Made by a program: the position numbers and the translations under genes. Positions 46,230 through 56,640 of a DNA stretch of 64,000 bases are shown here, piece after piece. Numbering within the stretch: position 1 is the first letter of the stretch; each line of letters begins with the position of its first letter. Where the stretch lies: contig CM041545.1 of NCBI GenBank assembly GCA_023238725.1, positions 12,617,782 to 12,681,781 of the forward strand, written 5' to 3'. Origin of the DNA: Scortum barcoo. Taxonomy: Eukaryota; Chordata; Actinopteri; Centrarchiformes; Terapontidae. The notes beneath the pieces were generated by a model. That model saw nothing but the letters and a program-made list of their open reading frames with translations, had not been told where the DNA came from and made no database searches.

Positions 46230-46530
46230 GGCTCCAGCTTCCCCACTAGCAGCTCCCTCTTCTGGTGCAAAACCAGTAATACACCCAGGAACCAGCCCTA
46301 TTAAGTGTTTTCATTCCTCATTAGTCCCAATGAAAGTCAGCTTTTAACAAATTGCTCGCATCTGAGCACGCTCATCCGCGTCTCTGCCCGCTAACAACAG
46401 CTGTCAGGGTGCATTTTGGTTTTCAGCGCCGAAACAGGACGAGAGCTATTGGTGGCTGTGATTGCAGGAAATGCTTCAGAAATACCCCGCAGAAATCCCT
46501 CATCCGTGGCAAAGATCTCAGTTCTTCCTT
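46230..46530. promoter_or_regulatory. conserved-element-like island
   Basis: AACAAATTGCTCGCATCTGA, GCCCGCTAACAACAGCTGTC, TTCAGCGCCGAAACAGGACG and GAGCTATTGGTGGCTGTG; CAGCTGTC is an E-box plus TALE-like TGTC. CpG-retaining and repeat-free. A 141-codon plus-strand frame from 46352 crosses the region but has no domain and continues into AT-rich DNA. Confidence 0.38.
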
Positions 46531-46899
46531 GAGAGACATACAGCTTATGCAGCATCTCAACGAAGATTCGCTCATTTCTTTATGCTGTGGAACTCTGTCC
46601 AACTGTCTCTTTTGTTTCCATTTCCATCAGACTGAAATATGTCAGACCAAAATATGTGAAATATGTGCAAAAACATGCTCAACATGGACACTCTTTGAAT
46701 TAAAAGTCCTTTTTTTCTGTACAGTTGAGGGACTTTTACTCACAATGAAGTTTTGTGTATTGGAAAAAATGGGTTGACAGTCATTATGTGCTATTAGTCA
46801 GGCCAGACATAGAAAGCAGAGTTAAACACAATGAATCACAGATCTAAGCCTTCAGCTTGGTGACATTTACAGAGACAGAGGGATGTTAAAGAGGCTCCA
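46531..46899. other. AT-rich sequence, no gene seen
   Basis: Near-tandem ATATGTnAnA words at 46639-46672; nothing else. Confidence 0.3.
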
Positions 46900-47335
46900 G
46901 TAATTTCTGGCGTTCATCACGCACACCGACACTGATTGTCTGCTTAACTGGTACACGCAGGGGTTAATAGCAATTGATTGGAGGCCGTTAATCACCGCGG
47001 TTTGTGATTACCTGGCAGGGCAGTATTGATTGGTCATTGATCAGTGCATCTCCGCCACTTCCACTACTGTGTCTGTGAGCTCACTGTCATTTACCGCTTT
47101 GCTGGTGCAATATTGACGTTATGACACCCCGGGCGTTGGTGTTGCTCAATGACTCCCCGGTGGCAAATGCCTGCTGCGTTACTGAGGCAGCCAAAGTTTG
47201 ATTTACATGGAGGGGAAGACCAAAGTGGAGTGCGAGTATCCGAGTTAGGTGTTCGTCTGGGACCTTCAGGTGCAGCCAAATGGTTTGTTTCTTCACTTCT
47301 TTCACAAGAGTCAGGTCCATGGTCAAGTGGGGTGA
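46900..47335. promoter_or_regulatory. strong conserved-element-like island
   Basis: Within 120 bp: GGGGTTAATAGCAATTGATT, GGAGGCCGTTAATCACCGCG, GTTTGTGATTACC, GTATTGATTGGTCATTGATC. Further on are GTGCAATATTGACGTTATGAC and a CpG-bearing tail. TTGATTGG, TTGATC and TTAATC are repeated AT-core words of the homeodomain/TALE type. One of the two best enhancer-like segments in the second half. Confidence 0.47.
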
Positions 47336-47372
47336 GGGCGTGGTGTGAATTAAAAATAAAAGTTTACTCTCA

Positions 47373-47375
<3 letters not shown>

Positions 47376-47409
<34 letters not shown>
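47376..47409. repeat. (CT)n microsatellite
   Basis: About 16 perfect CT units. Confidence 0.95.
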
Positions 47410-47413
<4 letters not shown>

Positions 47414-47539
47414 TCTTCATCTCATTCATTTCTGTACCTCGCTGTGCCTGGCTCTAGCCTCCATTAAAAACCTTGTCTAAAGTAATGAGTTTAAAGTCGG
47501 GGGTACCTCGTCTCAGGGAGGGAACACAAACAGAGAGAC

Positions 47540-47566
47540 TGTGTGTGTGTGTGTGTGTGTGTGTGT
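47540..47566. repeat. (GT)n microsatellite
   Basis: About 13 GT units, followed by an interrupted GTTTGGGTGTG tail. Confidence 0.93.
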
Positions 47567-47749
47567 TTGGGTGTGTGAATGAGAGAGAGAAAGATTCTTG
47601 CAGCTTGTGTGAGTGTGGTACTGCACACCCAGGATTTTGAGAATAATTGTGTGTGCGCGCCAAGGCTTTGAGATATGCTTTGACAGCTGCGAATTTAATA
47701 AGCAAACGTTAAAGGTAGGAGGAAGGGGGAGGGGTGGTGGGGGGGTGGT

Positions 47750-47880
47750 ATGATATGCATAGGGCTCCGCTTATGAAATATGAATGACTGTTTCTGCGTC
47801 TTCTTCAGCGGGCTTGATATCATCTCTGGTTTGCAATTCCCCAGCTCCGCTCAGAGCAGGATGCACAGTCCAGCAGTCAA
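47750..47880. promoter_or_regulatory. conserved-element-like island
   Basis: GCTTATGAAATATGAATGAC, TTCAGCGGGCTTGATATCAT and CAATTCCCCAGCTCCGCTC: complex, CpG-bearing, repeat-free. Confidence 0.3.
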
Positions 47881-50800
47881 GTGAGAGGACTTTGTAAAGA
47901 TATCTTTCTTCAACTTGTCAAACTGAGCTGCGCAGAGTTTTAATAGGCTGTGTCATGTCTTGACTTAAAGCAATATTTCTCTTTGGTGGTGGATTTTTTC
48001 ATTTTATCATGCACGCGGCTGTATGTAACAGTCAGTTACCGATACTGAGTGTCTTAGCTCTTTAAATTGGTGTCACACACTTTGTCTCAGTTTGATAGCT
48101 GATACGCGAAATCAAGATAATTCAGATGATGAGAATATACTGTGTACTGTACCACAACTTTTACAAAGCCTCTGATTGCATATTAAACAGTAAAATGTTG
48201 TTTTTTCCTCATATTTGTTTACCAAAAAGTGGACCAGAAGTTCTCTTAGAGCATTACTCTGTGATTAGATTATCTATCATATTCTGAGGAAACATGAAAG
48301 TGTGTACAAATGTGTCATCTTGTCATCTGTAATACATCTTCGGTTTGTCCATGGTTCTCTTAATGTCCTCTGGATCACTTTTATGGCACATGGAAGGACA
48401 AACAAATTTAAGTGGATACTACGTTGTTGATAACCTATATCCGATCCTTGTTGGAAATGCAGTTAAAGGACTACTTGAGCAATTAAGTGTTACATTGCCA
48501 TAAAGTTACATTGCCAATCGAGATGTGCTGATGTAGGCAAGGCATCAGTATGCTTCAGACTAAGTGCTTGTCAGACACACACACACAACTTTCAGACGTT
48601 CAAATTAGGAGATTGCATCTGACAGTTTTTGGAACCTTTCTAAACCAGCGATTACGGCCACTTGATGCAGCAATTTGCCGGTTTACTTTTTGGACTCAAG
48701 CGCTCCTTCTTTTGCGAGTGAAATCCATCTCGGTCTTGGTAAAATCAGTGGTTCTAGTCCCTTGTTGATGTAGTGACCACTCGTAAGGGGCTACTTGAGG
48801 TGTGTTAACCATCAACGTGCTTCTTTCTGTTTTCTCCGTACTGGGCTGTTTACTTGCCCCTGGCATTTTGTTTGCAGGATTGCACGTCCTGACTCATTTC
48901 AGTCAAGAAAGCATTACCAAAGGGGGAAATATGCCCTCTGCTCGCTAACTGTTAGTTAGGATAAAAGCAGTTTTTAACCTTGCAGTGTTAACAGAGTTTA
49001 TTATTATTACAGTAAAGTTCACATAGTTTATTCAAAGACATATTTTCGCCATTAACTCCTCTCTCTCAAAGTGCTCCTCTTCTGTGGAGCACTTTATACT
49101 CTTAGTAGACTTGATTAAAAGTGGATGGTGCTTCTTCTATTCTGTGCTCTCTGACTGCTTTACTTTGCCCCCACGAGCGAGTCCACTGCTCACTGTGATG
49201 CCACTGAAATGAGTTGATGCCCAAACCTTTTAAAATCCTCGCCCCTGGTTTGTATGGCGGGTTGTAATGAAGGCTCTACAGAGTTGTCATAATTACATGT
49301 TTCCAGCTTGTTAATATCGTTCTTGTCAACAGCTAAATAAAAGCCAACCAAACAAATATGGACCTCAAGCCTTTCACAGCCTGAGTATTACTCCCTGTGA
49401 CAAATAAACGGACTTTAATGTGTAAATGTGAGTATTATTCCTGGTTAAGTTCAAAGCATTTGCTCATGAAAAAGTTTGAAATTTGAAAATGGAAACTAAT
49501 ATTTAACAGCAGCCTTTAACCAGCAGCAAAGCTGTCGTGCAAACCCACATTTCGATGGAGAATACATTCCTATAATCTGTTTGTAGCATATCATAATCAA
49601 GTTTGGGCCTTAAAAAGAACCCAAACTTTAATAAGTCATTTTTTTTCTTGAACGTGTTTCTAAATGGAGCCTTATCTAATATGGATAAAGTTTGAGATTA
49701 CAGTACTGGAAGATGATGCCTACTTTCCACACCAAACTGCAATAACTTAATGTTACTACATCTCTCTTTCTCGCTCTCTTTCTAAAACCCACCACTGCTT
49801 TTTCTACTAGTGTTCCGCTTATTGTAATTTCTACAGATAATGTGCTTTAGCTGCTTTAGTGCTGAGCAGTGTATGCAGCCCTGCATAATGTCTCACTGCC
49901 CTGTTTAACAGCACAGATTCAATTCAGTAAAAACTTTTATTGACTGAATATTTATTCAAAAGTTCAGATATACACCAAAGGAGGCCTCTTATTTTTCAGT
50001 GGTGCCAGGAAACTATAGAGAAGCAGAAACATTTATACAAGAAAACATAAGTTGAAAGTATGTTCGGGATGCTCCCAGTTCAAACTGAATGTGCAAACCA
50101 GAGGTACAACAGTCTTTCACAGCTCAGAATACAATTTGGGGACCGAAGTATGAATCAGTTTTTAGAGCAGATATAGTGAGCAATACACATGAAACAAACA
50201 GTGATGAGAAGAAGTGTAAAGATAAAGAATTTGTATAGATTAAGTAGTTGTGTATCTAGTAAGCTAATCAAATAGCAAATCGTTTAAACCCTGTGCTTGT
50301 TTTAGCCTGAGGCCTAACGTAGATCTAAACTAAGTAGATCTAAACCACCTGCAGGCTTTCTGAAGCTTTGGGCTTGCTTACACGTGGTCACATTAAAACA
50401 AATCTGGATATGCTTCACAGTGTAGAAGAGCAATGTCTGATAAAGCTTTTTTTCAATACACACTGACATAATAACACAGAGGTTGGCCCGAGTTTCAGCG
50501 TAACCACCTCGAGCCTGTCTTTAAACACTTTCTGCACACAAGTGAAATAAAGGCAACAAGGTCATCAGACAATTAACTTTCTTTGTTTTCCTCCTCTATT
50601 CCCCATTTCTAATGTATATTAATTCCACCCCCTCAATCTTAGGATTAGATTCCTTTCGTCCCAACAGAGGGGTGCCCCCCCCCCCTCCGGCCTGCAACAC
50701 AAAAAGGGTGATGAAATGTGAAAGAAAGGCGAAAAGAAAAAGACTCCAGCTTCTGTGTCGGCACATCGCTGTGCAGAGAGAGAGAAGCTTCCCTTCATCT

Positions 50801-51357
50801 GTTCTCCCAGATGCCGTGGTTCTCCATAGTGTTCAGTTTAACCCCTCCATCCCTCTTCTTCATCCCCTAATTACACACTCACACTCAGACGTTTTTTTTT
50901 GTCCCATTGTAGCAGAGAACCATCTGCATGCTCACAAGGCACAATAGGATGAAACTGATGGGGTTACAGGCACACACAACAGCTCTCATTAGCAGTCTTG
51001 CACCGATAATGTGGAGATGAAAAGACACTGTGCCCCCGTGTGTGCCTGGCTGTTTTCTGTGAGCTTACAATATGTATTATTGCTCTGCTGAAGCCAGGAG
51101 AGACTCGCAGCAGTGCTTGTGGCATTGTTTTAACTTTAACTTTGCGGAGGGAAAAGATCTTCTCCAGTCCAGCCAGGGGAAAAAACTTTTGTTTCCTTTA
51201 CAAACGGCGTATGCCTGGAACGAGTGGCTGAATTAATGAATGTTGTGTCAGTCCTTGTGAATGATTATATCATTTATATTGATCTACTTTTTTTTTTCGT
51301 CGACTTCTTTATTTGACCTTTAAATATCTCATGAGAGTTCTGGATAAATAAAAGTTG
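47881..51357. other. long AT-rich stretch without recognised gene
   Basis: Largely AT-rich with ordinary complexity. A C11 run near 50675 and T-rich sequence near 51285. Short frames (48550-48768, 50612-50947) show no domain or splice pair. Nothing worth calling. Confidence 0.4.
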
Positions 51358-51640
51358 TAGGGCTGCAACTATTGTTTTTTTTTCCTTTAGCCATTGATCT
51401 GCTCATTATTTTCCTGACTGATCAGTCAGTTGTTTAGTGTAGAAACTGTCACAAAGTTGGGTTTTTTTCGTTTGTTTTTTATGTCAAACTATCTAAAAGA
51501 TGTTCATTTTACTTATGCCTCAGATAAAATCCTCACAACTGAGAGGCCAGAAGCAGAGAATAATTGGCTTTTTTGTTTGAATGATATCAAAATCATCAAA
51601 AAAGTTAAAAGAAATATTCTCTAGACTGACCGCTTGATTA
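51358..51640 (+). repeat. dispersed repeat, family with 37545 (copy 2)
   Basis: Starts AGGGCTGCAACTATTG, the well-known left end of an abundant teleost repeat. It then carries TCATTATTTTCCTGACTGAT and AAATCCTCACAACTGAGAGG, and later GGCTTTTTTGTTTGAATGAT, each with a counterpart word in copy 1. Non-coding; same strand as copy 1. Confidence 0.7.
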
Positions 51641-51959
51641 TTTGTTTCACTTTTAAAAAATGTTGCCATAGTTACTACCCAATAATAGAAATGTGGTTAC
51701 ATGTTTTTAAATTATTTATCAGATTTCGTTGAGAAAAAAATGTCTCTGTGACTTTTCTCCAGCTGTGGGAAGGGCACAAGGCACACAACATGCCACATGT
51801 GACTTCAATTAAACAACCCTTTGTTGCAGCAGAGGGAAGTCCACTGACACTGTTGAGTATCCCAACACACATGTGGCATTACAACCTCTCCATACAAAAT
51901 CTCCCACTTCTATAAAACCCACACACACAAAAAAAACATAATTAAAACTTTGAGAAAGA
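51641..51959. other. AT-rich sequence, nothing recognised
   Basis: No coding signal or family. Confidence 0.35.
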
Positions 51960-52037
51960 CAGGGCATCCCAGTGGCTCAGTGGTTTCAAGCACAGCGTGC
52001 AAGTGTTCAATCATGATTAATGTGGCCTGGGGCCCTT
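51960..52037 (+). mobile_element. tRNA-derived SINE head, partial
   Basis: CCCAGTGGCTCAGTGGTTTC contains an A-box-like TGGCTCAGTGG. About 37 bp later GTGTTCAATCATG stands where a B box (GTTCAATnC type) is expected. GTGGCCTGGGGCCCTT follows, resembling the body of a common fish SINE. The copy is diverged and breaks off. Acceptor-stem pairing is lost, so it is not a functional tRNA. Confidence 0.45.
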
Positions 52038-52336
52038 AAAACCAGTTCAGAATGTGTATTTGCAAAGTCATATTATTACAAACCAGTCCAGTAGGTAGCA
52101 GAGCTGGGAGATGAAGTAATTTCCAAACAGGCTTGTACCGTGGCATTGTCAGGTGGTGCATGGAAATATTGTCAAGTAGCACAGCCACTTAAAAAAGTGT
52201 CAAATATGATTTAGTAAAAAAAACAAACATATAGTATTTTCACATATTTGTGTTGGTGTAGCACCAATCAGTACTGTATTTATTGTTACAATAACCATTA
52301 AACTAGCCAACAAGTCTAGGATGAAACATATAAGCA

Positions 52337-52716
52337 TTTTCTGATCTGACACCACTATTCCCTTCCAAAGCCATTGCAACTGTTTGTTTTCTGATCTTAC
52401 ACATCTATGGTTAAAGTTTGTGTATGCTCAAAAATAAATTGTTATTTGACAGTGGTGTGGGTTTCAAATAAGTGCTTGACTTGTCGCTTATGGTTGGAGA
52501 CGTTGGGAAACGATCATGGCAGGGCTAAAATGCTGACTGTTGGAAGGAAACACAAAACAGACAAGACCATCCAAGACCCAAGTCTCGTTGACTCAACCGA
52601 CCATCTCGACCTCTTCCCTCCACAGACTTTGTGAGTAACATCACCCAACTTCCTCTTTTGCTCCTAATTGACAGGACTTATAATCCCTTCAGCCGCAAAA
52701 GGTTTTTGTCATTTGT
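52337..52716 (+). repeat. unnamed dispersed repeat, copy B (with 9907)
   Basis: Carries the same ordered words as copy A. Its left-end word appears twice, TTTTCTGATCTGACACCACT at 52337 and TTTTCTGATCTTACAC at 52387, which suggests a local duplication or two overlapping insertions. The mid word GACTGTTGGAAGGAAACAC and right word CTTCCTCTTTTGCTCC match copy A closely. Confidence 0.6.
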
Positions 52717-53689
52717 TGAATGGACCAATGCCATCCTTTTACCCTGGAAGAAAGTCTTAAACTACCCGCTGTGGTAAGACGACTGCACCTCTGCCACAAA
52801 GCTGAGACAGCTTCAACACCACTTGCTGTAACGGAGAGCCAGAAAACCAGTCAACAAGTGAGCAGAGAGAGTGAAAGAAATAGCTAAAAGTGATATAAAA
52901 TATAATGGTTAAATGGTTGAAATGTCCAGCTTCTGCTTCCTCCAAGTGGTAACCAAGCCTGAAACATATTGTAACACCATTCACTTAATATATTGGTGTT
53001 AAATGACTCCTGTCAGAGGGACACATTTGAAACACGACATGATACTTGAGTTCATCTGATTAGGATCCATGGGCACAGACCACAGCATGCCCTTTTGAAC
53101 ATCTTTCTGTCTCACTTCACTTTCTTTCTCTAGTTTGTTTTCTTCTCCTTGGAGATTTAGTGGAGAAGTGCTAAAAGTCACTGTTGTGTTGATGGGTTGC
53201 CCTCCCTCTATGACAGGGAGTAACCTTCCAAAATAACCAGGTGCTGTGGGTTTTCTGTGCATGAGTACTTGTGATTCAGTGTGTTAATATATATACATAT
53301 GTATGTGTGTGTGTGTGTGTATTGTATATGTATGCATTTTTTTTAATTTAACAAAATAATGCCAGAATGGACAAATAGACTGTGACAAAATCTAGAAATC
53401 GTATCATCTCAAACGAGATTAATGTAAGTAATGCTGTAATGAATGGCACGGGTTTGGGAGTGTTTTTTAATTCGGGTCCCTTTTCAAAGCTTTCAGTGGA
53501 TGTGGGTGGAAGGCGCTTGATCTTCCCTTGTTCATATTAAATAAGTCAGATTCCAGCCCCCACCTCTAAAACCTATACTCACATTTATACTGGGGCTTAT
53601 TGGATGTGAGCGCGGGCCTGTGTGCAGCTTTCCTTTCACCTCAGGCCAGTGAAGTTTGAGTCCTTTTGAACAGGCAGTAACATGAGGCA
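52717..53689. other. unique sequence, no gene seen
   Basis: Includes a TA/TG tract at 53286-53334. Minus-strand frames of 75 and 87 codons are without domain. Confidence 0.35.
53286..53334. repeat. TA/TG dinucleotide tract
   Basis: TATATACATATG passing into about 9 TG units. Confidence 0.8.
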
Positions 53690-54223
53690 ACTGTGACAGG
53701 CAGGACGACCCTTGATCACTGTTAATTATCTAAGTGGACGTGAGGCTCCCAAACCACCGGAGTGATGCAGCGAGCGCTCTACATCTGGGAGGGCCTGTGC
53801 ATGTGTGCTTTCCAGCCAGCGCGAGACGCTCGGCGTGGGTGCGCTCGCGTGTTTGTGTACATCTGCGCGTTGCCATCATGTTGTCATCACCACATGACAT
53901 ATTGCCCTTCAGGTGCACGTCATGCTCACAGGAAGGCAATCATTTTCTCGAACGTCATTCAAAAGCAGACTTTGCCAAACCTGTCAAAGCACGCTGAGGA
54001 GCTCTTGAGTAACATGTCTTTAATGAAGCAGAGGCCATTTAAGATTTATGAAAGAGTTTTACAACCCAGCTACAATGGACTGTCATTACACTTGAAATCA
54101 AAACGGTTGCATCACCTCTTAGGAAATTATCTGTACTTGGAGTGTGTGGATGATGCGCTGAATTCCCTGGTGATTAAAAGTAAAGAACAGGAGGAGTGCG
54201 GTATCAGTTTTATACGTGCTTAG
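53690..54223. promoter_or_regulatory. conserved-element-like island; contains a 153-codon frame
   Basis: Complex sequence from CpG-bearing (CGAGCGCTCTACATCTG, GCGCTCGCGTG) on the left to AT-richer words (AACATGTCTTTAATGAAG, GAAATTATCTGTACTTGG, GGTGATTAAAAG) on the right. A plus-strand frame of 153 codons (53762-54223) spans it. A possible acceptor TTGCCCTTCAG lies at 53902-53912, but there is no domain, codon use is not biased, and no convincing donor is seen. I therefore favour a non-coding element over an exon. Confidence 0.33.
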
Positions 54224-54294
54224 AGCCATTACTCAACTTTTAGATCTTGTGACATGAAAAGGAAGGAAACTTGAAAGAATTCTGACACTTTACC

Positions 54295-54319
54295 AAAAAA
54301 AAAAAAAAAAAAAAAAAAA
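54295..54319. repeat. poly-A run, about 25 bp
   Basis: Long A run without a recognisable retroposon body upstream. Confidence 0.85.
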
Positions 54320-54449
54320 CTTTAAAAGAGTCCTCAGTCCGGTGCAGATTTGAATAATGAGTCAATGATGTGTGTTAGTGAGTCATGACAGTCTAGTCAG
54401 TGCAGTGCCCACTGAAACACCCAGAGATTAGAACGTAGATGGTCAAAAT

Positions 54450-54660
54450 GCCCTTGGAAGCATCGACTGGATTACAACATATCACTGATGGACAGCGGAT
54501 CTAATCCTACTCTCTCTCGCGGGAGGCAATCTGCGAATAACTTCAGAAGAAATAATGGCCCGTGTTTCGCCAGCAACCTGTGGGCGGTTTCATTTGTGCT
54601 CTAAAAAGAGAGACTTTTTATTGAGATCTCCTGTTGGTGCCTTCATTTGTGGCTTAAACA
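54450..54660. promoter_or_regulatory. conserved-element-like island
   Basis: GGCCCGTGTTTCGCCAGCAA, CTGTGGGCGGTTTCATTTG and a TTTATTGAGATCTCC word. CpG-bearing and complex, with no repeat. Confidence 0.27.
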
Positions 54661-55070
54661 GCTGTTGATGTGTATCTGTCATTGTTGCCTTACATTGGTG
54701 TTCTCCTTGAAGTAATAAAGGTGACATCTGCCTTGAGATGGTTCATGAATAAGTTCATAATAATCTACCCACCTTAAAGCAGCTTGGTGGAACTTTTCGT
54801 TTTGTGTTGATTTTTTTTTTTTTTTCCCCCTGTCCCTGTGGATAAAAGCTTTTGTGTTTCTCCCAACGTGAGGCTGCATGTTCCCTCCGCTTCACTCCCC
54901 ATCACAAGACTGCCTGCAGGAGGAGAGTGGGTGCCAGCTCTGGGGACGGGCCTTCATTTAGCAGCTGAAGTAACTTGAATTCAGTCAGAGCAAACCCCAG
55001 CATTGTTACATCTGATATAATGGAAATATCTGACCTGGTGGCAGGCATTAAGAATAACCATTAGAAACTA
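54661..55070. other. unique sequence, nothing recognised
   Basis: T15 near 54810. No exon or family. Confidence 0.3.
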
Positions 55071-55320
55071 AAAGAAATGGCCAGTATTTGTACTGTTAGG
55101 CTCATTTGCATATATTGGTCATATAGAGGCATCGGTATTAACTTTAGACTGTTTCATAACCAATTAGAAACTCCATAGACCTGGTTTAAAAAAACATAAT
55201 ATGACATTTTGAGAAGTACACTTACAGTTAGATGATCAGTGTCAGGCAGGTCTCTTGAAGAAAATAATCAATTCATCAAATACATTACATTAGTCAGACT
55301 GTTCCTTTAACCAGCTTCGG
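55071..55320 (+). repeat. dispersed repeat, family with 42228 (copy 2) plus second repeat piece
   Basis: 55071-55184 matches copy 1 at 42228. It is followed at 55199-55250 by GACATTTTGAGAAGTACACT and AGTTAGATGATCAG, which match the left half of the repeat at 22340-22395, and near 55296 by GACTGTTCCTTTAACCAG. The two pieces may be parts of one larger family or nested insertions. Confidence 0.55.
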
Positions 55321-56089
55321 ATGCCATAAAAAGCTTTTTGCAGTTGCAGCACAGGCTTAACCCTGAGCAGGCGAAGTTAGAAGCTGTGTCATGTGGTCAG
55401 AAAAGCTGATACCTTGTAGATAACACCTTTAAATAAAAAGACATAACAGAAATGTACAAAGTATTGTATAAAGCGGTCAAAAGAAACTTCAAACTGGTGT
55501 CTCTCAGAGGACAGACATTTGATTTCACTGGCTATAAGCTGAAAAAAATTCTCCCTTCAGTTTCCCAGCTTATATGTAATGTTTTGCGCTGTGTTGTGTG
55601 TGGAAAATCAAAATCTTGCTTTTCCTCTGTCAGACCAAAACCAAATAACAGCCATTTAACAAGTGGGAGTTTGTTGTCAGTTTTCCTAAGCAGATACGTC
55701 CTTGCATTAGCTGTCAGACTGTCTGATATAGAGAAATAACTTCTGAGTGCCTTTACATTTTATTCCCCTAAGATGTGCAGAGGAGAGACCAGAGTAAACA
55801 GAAATGCTCCGTGACAACTTATATCTGCGGAGAGGATGCTGAAGAAAGATGTGAATAGGCTATGGCGGAGGAAAAATTACATCATGCCCACGGACTTTCC
55901 ATCTGTCATTCTTTGGGGAAAGAGGGAGCTAACTGTGCCACAGGCCCCGAGTTTGAGTTACAGCATCCTCGTGCTGGCAGGTGGATCAAAAAGCTTTCCT
56001 CGTCGTCTCTGTTTAAACAGAAAACACAAATCGAGGGGGAGTTTTATCGTAAAATGAAATAAATAACTCCAAACTAGAAAGTTTCAGGA
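55321..56089. other. unique sequence, no gene seen
   Basis: Frames of 95, 73 and 66 codons overlap here without domain or splice support. 55840-56040 is a little more complex (CTATGGCGGAGGAAAAATTA, CGTCGTCTCTG). Confidence 0.3.
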
Positions 56090-56640
56090 ATCAGGATTCC
56101 TGTTTTCCCTTCAGTTTCCCTTTAAAATCCACTTCCAGGATGCCATTGCTCTGAATAAGCGTTATAGTGTGTGATCTCATCGTCGCGCAGATTAATGTTT
56201 TGCAAGCGGCATTGTGTGTGGAAAAGAAGGGAAAAGCAAGTGAGAGATAGAGGGAGAGAGAGATGCAGGGGGAGCACAAAAAACAACACTATCAAAGGAG
56301 GGCTTCAAAGACTATCAGCCGCGTCTCCTGGGTAATTTGCGATCCTGCATTCTTTCGACTTCAAAGGGCCGCTGTGTGTTGGAATACTGCAAGTGGGAGA
56401 GTGAGGGAAGGGGGAGGCGAGGGGATGGAGGAGGGGGAGAATCTGATTTCTCTAATAAATGCTGACACCGGGCCTGTTTGATATTAGATTCAGGGAACAG
56501 TTTGATTTGTTATCGCCTTTGAAACTCTTCGGACGTCCTTCAGAGAGGCAGCGCTGACTACCACCACGCCCCGAGTGCACGAGAGGAGAGCAGGGAGCGC
56601 CAGGCCGCTGGGACAACTGTCCAGCTATAAAGATGACCAT
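56090..56640. promoter_or_regulatory. conserved-element-like island
   Basis: ATAAGCGTTATAGTGTGTG, CATCGTCGCGCAGATTAATG and GCAAGCGGCATTGTG on the left. A central purine-rich strip follows. On the right are TTGATTTGTTATCGCC, GACGTCCTTCAGAGAGGCAG and CCGCTGGGACAACTGTCC. Probably two neighbouring elements separated by GA-rich sequence. Confidence 0.35.

Noticed and set aside
46352..46777. 141-codon plus-strand frame
   Set aside because: Runs from a CpG-bearing island into AT-rich DNA without change of character; no domain, Cys-rich by chance.
54295..54319. Poly-A run considered as a processed pseudogene or SINE tail
   Set aside because: No recognisable gene or SINE body upstream and no flanking target duplication seen.
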